This document shows positions 56,365-64,000 of a stretch of DNA of 64,000 nt, one piece after another. Below the pieces are notes generated by a model that had not been told where the DNA came from, ran no database searches, and saw only the letters and a list, made by a program, of their open reading frames with translations. Position 1 is the first letter of the stretch, and every line of letters begins with the position of its first letter. A program made the position numbers and the translations under genes. Source of the stretch: Harmothoe impar. Lineage: Eukaryota > Annelida > Polychaeta > Phyllodocida > Polynoidae. The stretch is from positions 82,422,610-82,486,609 of the forward strand of contig OX381707.1 in the NCBI GenBank assembly GCA_947462335.1, in the 5' to 3' direction.

Positions 56365-58945
56365 GACAGGGCAAAATCTCTATTCTACTAACCATAATCG
56401 TGGTTTTATGCACAACAAGTGTGTCTTATTCAATTTTTTCCAGAGAATCCGAATCTGCTTGGGGCCATTCTGGCATTTGCACATTAAGGCCCCTAATTAG
56501 CATATTTAATTAGGTCAGGTGAATTACGCTATTTAGCATGGCAATAATGGCAAAAAACACCCATATATAAGATGGCTGCCAACGAAAATTTGAAAGAGCT
56601 GTATCTTTGCTTCTAATTAACTTAGAAACACAAATAAAAATGCTAAGAGTACTATTCTGTGGTCAGGGAATTCAATCAAAGCATTTTGGAGACCCTATGT
56701 GGCAGCCATCTCGGATTTTGAGATACTTTTCTATCCAGAAGCTCTAGAGAAGTAAGATTCATTCCCTAAATTCGATGTAATCTATCATTAATTTGATCTA
56801 ACTGCTATTTTACTGTTGCTTATCCTACTCATTAATGTGTTTGAGTACAGTATTACATTAAATAGGGTATGTGCCTAATCCAAAATGGCATGGAAATGAT
56901 CTATTCATGCAGGCGCAGCTCCGGCATTGTCCTGAAGGAGCAGAAAACTTCAAGATCTGACTGGTTCCCAGTAGTTTTCCCCTTGTCAAATCTATTTAAT
57001 CTCCATTTTTCTGCGGTTTCACATGTTATAATGAACAGCAATGAATTCATCTATATGACATGCATCAATACTGGCATTTTCCTTCAAACCTGTGAAAAAG
57101 CTGAGAAAATCGAGATTGAAAAAGAGCAAAAACGCTGGGACCTGGTACACTGAGGTGTGAGATTGCAAATGTTGGTGTGTGGACTGCAACCATAAGAGAA
57201 AGTATGTAAAGTGACCCTCCCCTCCCCTGCTCATGTTGAAATATTCTCTCTGAATCTGTATAAATTATAGGGGTGACCAATGGTCAGATGGCTGGATGTG
57301 GGCAAACTGTATTTTGTGGACAAACTGCGTTTATGGACACTTTGTGATGCTAGGCTGTGGATATATTGTGAGGACAATTTGTAGTATGTAGACAATATGA
57401 GGCACAACATCCTGAGCCCCCCAAAGTAAACTACACAAAGATGCCAGATGGGGGTTTGACACCTGACTACCCAAGCCTCCCTTTTCTGCATAGCATAGGT
57501 TCATACATAGCAAAGAGTCCCGAGCATCTCTCACCCCTCCTACAGGATTATCCACTCCTCCAGGGCTTCCCTTCTCTGGGTCTCCCACCCCTTATCAAGG
57601 GAAGTAAGGTTAAAGGTGTGTAAGAGTTAAGAAAAGTTCATGAATATCCTCCAGAGCTTACTGGCAATGCCCCTGCAAGCTCAGTGCCCCTATTCCGGCC
57701 TCTATGTTGCTCCCTCCCCAAAAGTACCTCTTCCTCTCTTTTGCACTCCTTGAGATGTAGTTAGTGATATTCAGGGGTCTTTATTCTCTGACCTAAGATG
57801 AGAGACTGTCAGCTGGTCATGTAGTTTCTATTCATTCCTAAATAACACTTTTTCTTAATGTCCCTCATTTGACAATATCCTTCCATCTTTTATTTTCTTC
57901 AGGTGCCCTCCAGGCAATTGTTAAATGTTGCATTCTTACTATTTAAAATGCCGCAACCAAAATCATGAATCTACTTATAGAGCCTTAATATATTATGTAC
58001 CAAAAAACATCAGAAAGCCTCATTTTAGGTCCAGAATTTCAGGGAAATCATTGAGACCTTGCTTGCCATGCTCAGGGATAATGACTATTTATGCTAAATT
58101 GACAGTCGGAGAAGTTGAGGCTCCTTCAGGACAATCCTGGAGCTGCAACTGCATGAATAAATCATGTCTATGCCATTTTAGATTTGGCACATACCCTCTA
58201 TAATGTAATACTGAACTCCAACACATTGATGAGTAGGATAAGTATCAGTAAAAATTGAATGATAGATTACAGGATTAGGACAGGAATCTTACTCTTCTTG
58301 AGCTTCTGGATGGAAAAGTGTCTCAAAATCCAAGATGGCTGCCACATAGAGTCTCCAAAATGATTTGATTGAATTCCTTGACCTCAGAATAGTACTCTTA
58401 ACATTTTTATTTGTGTTTCTAAGTTAATTAGAAGCAAAGATACAGCTCTTTCAAATTTTTGTTGGCAGCCATCTTGGAATGTGGCGGCCATATTTGATTG
58501 AGCTTGAAAATGGACTGGCCCCATATTTCAAATCATTATCCTTGTTATTTAGCATAGGTCTACTGAGTTTCATTGATCTACTCTGATGCTTTCCTTTTTT
58601 TTCCTAATTTACAAAAATAAAAGCGTAAATAATTGGATAATCAGCATCTTGCATAAATTATGCTAATTAGGTCAAATTGAAAATTTTAATTCTGGTGTAA
58701 TTCAACTCACAGGAGGTATTCCTTCAAGAACTGACCCTCGAATATATATGGGTGTTTTTTGCCATTATTGCCATGCTAAATAGGGTAATTCACCTGACCT
58801 AATTAAATATGCTAATTAGGGGCCTTAATATGCAAATGCCAGAATGGCCCCAAGCAGATAAAATTGAACAAGATACACTTGTTGTGCATAAAACCATGAT
58901 TATGGTTAGTAGAATAGAGATTTTGCCCTGTCTAGTAATACAACA
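56365..58945. repeat. Large inverted repeat, arms 0.6-0.8 kb
   Basis: The left arm 56365-56945 is the reverse complement of 58115-58945. Examples are ACCCATATATAAGATGGCTGCC against GGCAGCCATCTT and ATATATGGGTG, and GCAGGCGCAGCTCCGGC against a CCTGGAGCTGCAACTGC block. The right arm holds about 255 extra bases (58480-58735). The spacer 56946-58114 has open frames but no supported gene. The arms are diverged, so the arrangement is old. This could be a foldback element or two copies of one repeat in opposite orientation. Confidence 0.75.
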
Positions 58946-59699
58946 TAGCTACGTGGCTCATCACACATAGGGACAGGAAGAGGTCAGCATCCACACAGTT
59001 GGGCGCAATGACTGTAAAAAGCCACACTGAAAAGGCTGCTGGTTTCCTGTTCAACCTTTTTACATCCAGACAATGCAATATTGTGGCACCTCACACCCAT
59101 TCTACAAGAGAACAGAAACATCTTTCAATTTTGACTCTTTTTCTGGTCTTCTTTTCATGGTACTGGACATCCCTTTGGACGAATTATTGGTGATTGTTCT
59201 TAAAACATCTAATTGAGTATCCTATCAATTTTAGATTATAGTTGGATTATTAGTAAGCAGATGTGTTAGTTGGTAACTATAGTGGTAGAGTGATCATAGG
59301 CCGGGGTTTCAAAAGATTGTGAGGTAGAGAGATAGATGGTGGTGGGAGTATTTAATGCCATATAACATCATCAGTATACATTGTTTATAGTCTCACTATG
59401 CTTTAACTGCTAGACTCCTTGCAAGTCCAGAACTCTCAATAAGATCATATAGATATGCCTAGAACATGTGCTACAAACACATTGAGGAATCATCTTTGTT
59501 GTTCTGTATACTTCCTTTTATTAAATCTCCTTTTTAACACATTCAGTCACCTCTAGATGATTGACAGTTAGAGTCTTAACACCAGCTTTTTAATAGGCCC
59601 CTCCCTTTGCTGGGGCTTTTATCAATCTCAGACCACTTTGCTTTCCAAATTGCTTTTTTATTTATTGTGGCATCATCTTGTGTACTTCATCAAATCAGT

Positions 59700-62300
59700 A
59701 ATGGACACACCTGACAACGTCACTTCTGATTTCACCTCCACCATCAAGGCACAGTGAGGCTTCTCAGCACAGAATGGCTTCTTATGAGTCTTTAGGGAAG
59801 TGTGTGGCACAGAAAAACATCACTATATCATCAGATATCTGACAGCTTGTCATCTGCCATAAGGTGACTTTGTGATAAGGAGATCACAACTTAAATGAAA
59901 AAAGAAATGAAGTGAAAAAAAATGGACATTTGGACCAAGAGGCAAAAGCAGTCTTTGTTATCTCACCACTTTAAGGCATTACAAGAACACAACAATACAG
60001 GTAACAGGAAGCCTGATAAGTAATAGATAGACTATGGTTATGAAAAGGTATGTAGAATTAACCAAGACTTGCTTGTGGGGCCAGACGAGGGTAAAGCCCA
60101 AGTCGCCCTACAGAGAGGGAGCATCTCTGTAAAATTGAAGGATGTCCCGTTCCTTTTGGATATATTGAATATTGATTAAACCCAAAGTTCCACTTGAAGA
60201 CTTTCATGGACCTCATGCATGGATTAAATTAATCAATATATTCAAATAGGCCCAAGCGGTGCCTCCAATAACTAAATCTGCATCCATTATAGGACCCAGG
60301 CAGTGGAAACACACCTGCCATTGTACAGCCTGCTGGAAGAGGGGAAGATGACTTTAGAGAAAATAACCATAGAAAATCAAGTTGAAGACTATATTGGTTG
60401 GAATGATAAGAAAAGCTCTAGTTACCAACGACGACAAAAAAACCTGCACTGTCAGTGGTACACTACGGAGAGCTCCCTGTACCACAAGCTTTGATCTCTG
60501 TCGTTCTCCTCAAGACACCCATGGGTACATCAGTACAGGCTTAAATAACACCACATTCAATAGGCCTCAGTCCACCCAGGTATAGTATGTTGGCGCCTTT
60601 AATACCTAGGGTATGTTTCATGATGCCTACTATATGATGTGGAGATTCATCTTCACTGTCTGAAAAGAAATGTAGACCATTAAAAAAAGTTGTTCATGGA
60701 TAAATGGCACATCTTCTTGTATTAATTAGTATAAGGGAGTGATCATCTTTAACAACAGGGGGGGGCAACATATTTTGATCTGATTTTTGGCCCTGCAACC
60801 TCTTGACTGGGAGAGGGAAAGGGAACTTTTATGTGCTCTGCACGGAAACCCTCCAATCCCCCTGTTGTTAAAATATGATCACTCATAAGACACAACAATA
60901 AAAGCATCACTCCCTACATACACTGATTACATACAATTGAGCGTAATGTAGACAACTGTATCACATATAAGCTAGCAGTAACATTGTATTTCTATTTCTA
61001 TTTCATTTACTTGACCCAAAAACAAAGTCTTTGAAGGCAAATAAAGACACATGAAACTTACATCGATATTTCTCATGTATCTGTTCCAGATGTAGAACTA
61101 AAACAGTAATAAAACATTTCCATTAGATCATGAAGCCGTGCCCTTGCTTCTGACCTGTGTGTGAAAACAAAAACTAAACTCCTTGACCCCTCAATGCATG
61201 ATTCTGAAATGTCAGAAACCATTAGAAATATTGCACTTGTACTGTATTATTTTTGTAATTTTAAGATTATGTATGTGCCCACTTTTAAACCCTACTCGTT
61301 AAAATTAAGGCAATGCACTAATGCTTTGTAAAAGTGCATGTCAAAAACTGAAAAAAAGAAGTCATTGGAGCATGTACAAATATGAAGTATGAAGCCCTTA
61401 AATGGCATGACGACAGATCGGAACACCCACACCCTGGGTTTCAACTATGCTTATGAACCTCATCTATTCACAGCAATATTCAATTCCGATTTGAAAGTGG
61501 ATAGCAATAACCATAAGATAGCCATGAAAGTAATCATTTTTCTCAGACGTGTTTGAATTTGATAATGCCCAGAAAGATTTCACACCTACACCTCACACAA
61601 TCAAACAAGGCTTACCTTAGATAGACATCCAATCTCTGAGAGGATATTGGTGTGACAATATATAACTGGAAGATAATCAGTCAAACCTTGCTTAGACTAC
61701 CGGAGAAAAGCTAAAGTGTCAGGCAGGATATCTCTTTTCAATCCTTATGCAAATGGAGTAGTGGCCACAAGATGTGTTGATCATGATATAAAATAAGGTC
61801 CATGCATGATCTCAGAGTAGGTGCATGATCTTTATCAATGGAAATACTAACTGGCATTTAATCATATATGTTTTTCAACTTTGTAAAATATTATTTAAGT
61901 ATGAACAAAGCAAACATGTTAGTTGCCATGATGTGGTAAGACAGGAGATGAGAACAAAAATCACTAATACCCATTACCTAAAAACAGCTATTAGAGGATA
62001 CTCAAAGACAAACCTACCATCGCCTCACAGCCATCTCACATCCACCACAACTAAACACTCTCCTGTGCCTGTGCACAAGGAAAAAAGCGCCTCGAGGCTA
62101 ACAATATCCTGTATATTGCACCATTCCCATCAGTCTCCCTCCAATAGGGAGCTGTACCAATGATAAGTAGAGAGGGAAGATGATATCAGTGTCATATGAA
62201 CCTCCCATGTAGCTCAATTCTGCAGCATCTTTCCCATTATATGGATATAAGAGGTAATGGGCCTGGAGCTTCTATCATTGATGCAGACTTTTGTGTAGAT
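59700..62300 (+). repeat. Older local duplication, block D2
   Basis: Paralogous to parts of 44385-52570 in the same order but much shorter: 59707-59887, 59930-59970, 60120-60345, 60375-60690, 60890-61440, 61470-61760 and 62150-62230. Large parts of D1 have no counterpart here. The MITE at 60735-60885 is present only in this block. No supported coding sequence. Confidence 0.65.
60735..60885. mobile_element. Harbinger-like MITE with TAA target duplication
   Basis: The ends GGGAGTGATCATCTTTAACA and the complement of TGAGTGATCATATTTTAACA are flanked by TAA at 60732-60734 and 60886-60888. The D1 counterpart near 49930 (AGTATTAAGCTCAC) lacks the insert, which confirms the boundaries. Confidence 0.8.
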
Positions 62301-64000
62301 AACAGTAGCTATAGAACAGCTGTCTATGGCATACAGTGCCACATATACAGTGACTAATTGTAGAGCTGAAGTATGTATATATCCATGGCAGTATCTAACC
62401 ATTGCCACACTGGAGTTTCAAACAAACATCCTGACTATTGCAGTTGTGTTACATCATGAATAAGGTAATAAAATGTGACCCCTAACTCACCAACACCACT
62501 GTCTTCAAATGATGAGAAAAAAATTGGAATTGTTACAGTCCACTCAAAAGATGTTTCTCATCACCAGGCATTGGCAAATATGACGAGGGCATTTTTTATT
62601 TTTGCCTTTTTTTTTTACTGAAGGCTACAATGTATAGAATTTAAGTAGTTAAGAGTCTAGTGATCCACGAAGGATGTTATATTTAAGTTATTCCTAGCTC
62701 ACTGCATTACTGGCAGTCTAGGCTTTAATTTGATACCAATTATGCCAATATTTTGCCATTTTTTGGTATGTTCTTCATCAAAATCTAAAAAAAAGAGAAA
62801 AAAAGGTTTCCCCAAATTACGGTTTTCATGATGTGCATGGTCATGAGAAACCAGGTCTTTCTTTTTCAGATGGCCTCACTACATCTTTCCTGCAGAAGGC
62901 TCTGTGTGCTAAAAGCCCAAGCTGTGTAAGACAAGGGTGGAAAGCCCAATTGTCAGGGATAGTGCCTTATGTAATGTGACACAAAACACAGTGCTTTACA
63001 CTTGCAAAGATATATTGATGCCAGAGCATTCATGTGTAAGACAGTTGCTCATTTACTGAACCTGAAGGCTTCCTTTTTTCCAGAATTTGTAGCCACAGTT
63101 TCTGCACTTAGAAAGCTATTGTACTAATGCACCATTCCCTGTTGTTGTCATGAGGCATGGAGCAATAGTTCACATATTGCATGTGAAGGCCTTGTTAGTG
63201 CAGACGTTGTAGACACAGGTTCTATGGCCATATACAGATACATAAACAATGGAAGCCAAATCTCTATACAACCTGAACACAGACAGCCAGATATATCACA
63301 TGAACATTATCTCAGCTTCCTTTTCCCAAGTTCAAATAAACGAGAACCCTTCTAACAATAAGAACTCTCCTATTATCACTTTTTCTGACTGGTGCACAGG
63401 TTTGAACATGGTGTACCATATTGTTGCATATAAGCATGAGGTTTTGAAAAAGTACCAAGTGTATGGGAACCTTCAAATATCTCTTAAGCACTATAAATGG
63501 ATCTTATATAAGAACCTGTCTTGTATAAGCATGGGGGTATCCATACACACCTTAATATCTATATGCGCTGAGGCACTTTAACAGCATGGTATGCTGTCTC
63601 TTATAGAATGTGAGCCTCTATGGAAAGAATCTCATGTAATTTAATATCAATGAGAAATAAATCATGTTTATATTGCATATCTGTGTAGGCTAATAATTAT
63701 GTTTTAGCATATAATAACTTCCTAAAACTTTGGCTGATGTAGATATTTTTTGGTTACTTAAATAGCATTTTGCAATATCATCCAACTTATTTGCTAATCA
63801 TGGGATCCTCTGGAGAGCGAATGCAAACCTGTTTGCTTTTTAAGATAAATTTTGGGAGTTGGTAAGTGTCCTCTTTTAGAATAAAAACACTACCATTGCT
63901 CACTTATTATTACCATTTGCTAAAAGTCCCAAACCATGCATAAAATCAATGAAAATTAATACAAAAGCTAATAAATTTCATTACAGTTAATTTAGTTTGC
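62301..64000. other. Non-coding DNA to the window end
   Basis: AT-rich, with A- and T-runs near 62580-62620 and 62790-62805. No supported exon, RNA gene or repeat seen. Confidence 0.5.

Overview
This is a repeat-rich stretch of animal nuclear DNA. I found no bacterial-style operons, no rRNA and no intact tRNA gene. The clues are spliced reading frames with GT/AG introns, a Ty3/gypsy LTR retrotransposon, a Crypton (DUF3504-type) tyrosine-recombinase element, tRNA-derived SINE-like heads, piggyBac- and Harbinger-like MITEs, and many long palindromes. The repertoire fits an aquatic invertebrate (a lancelet or a spiralian such as a mollusc or brachiopod would both fit). The species cannot be fixed from the sequence.

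Layout. (1) 1-4270 and about 10041-19460 are two diverged copies of one local duplication. Each copy preserves the empty sites of insertions in the other. Copy A carries a 522-bp element (378-899) and a 21-unit 10-bp minisatellite. Copy B carries a 3.2-kb Crypton (about 11157-14356), a hairpin-terminated tandem-repeat element (about 15245-16035) and a 1645-bp TIR element (16744-18388). (2) Between them lie two tRNA-like SINE heads, long palindromes, an element studded with TTTTCGCGC motifs and a candidate host exon (9356-9509). (3) 19460-26871 is mostly intron-like or intergenic DNA with one convincing unidentified exon (22566-22678). (4) 26872-36236 is a complete 9365-bp Ty3/gypsy element on the minus strand. 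Its 411-bp LTRs differ at only three sites by eye, yet gag and pol are broken by stops, a frameshift and a 62-bp tandem duplication. It keeps a textbook-looking -1 frameshift signal, two AT-hooks at the integrase C-terminus and a degraded ORF after pol. (5) 37300-44324 holds another tRNA-like head, two more copies of the hairpin-terminated element (about 37915-39262 and 42925-44324), piggyBac-like MITEs and a second minisatellite. (6) 44385-64000 is an older, locally duplicated landscape (blocks at 44385-52570 and 59700-62300) with Harbinger-like MITEs, a CCCAGTGGGCA hairpin MITE, a 0.6-0.8-kb inverted repeat (56365-58945), one candidate exon and a promoter-like motif cluster.

The most unusual structure is the three-copy family ending in a 73-bp hairpin. 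Its core is a roughly 146-bp tandem repeat, nearly every unit of which carries an RFX X-box-like palindrome (GTTGCCTAGCAAC), and two of the three copies also carry a doubled YY1-like motif near the other end. The genes do not form a pathway. The coding content is mobile-element genes plus a few isolated host-type exons whose identity I could not determine.
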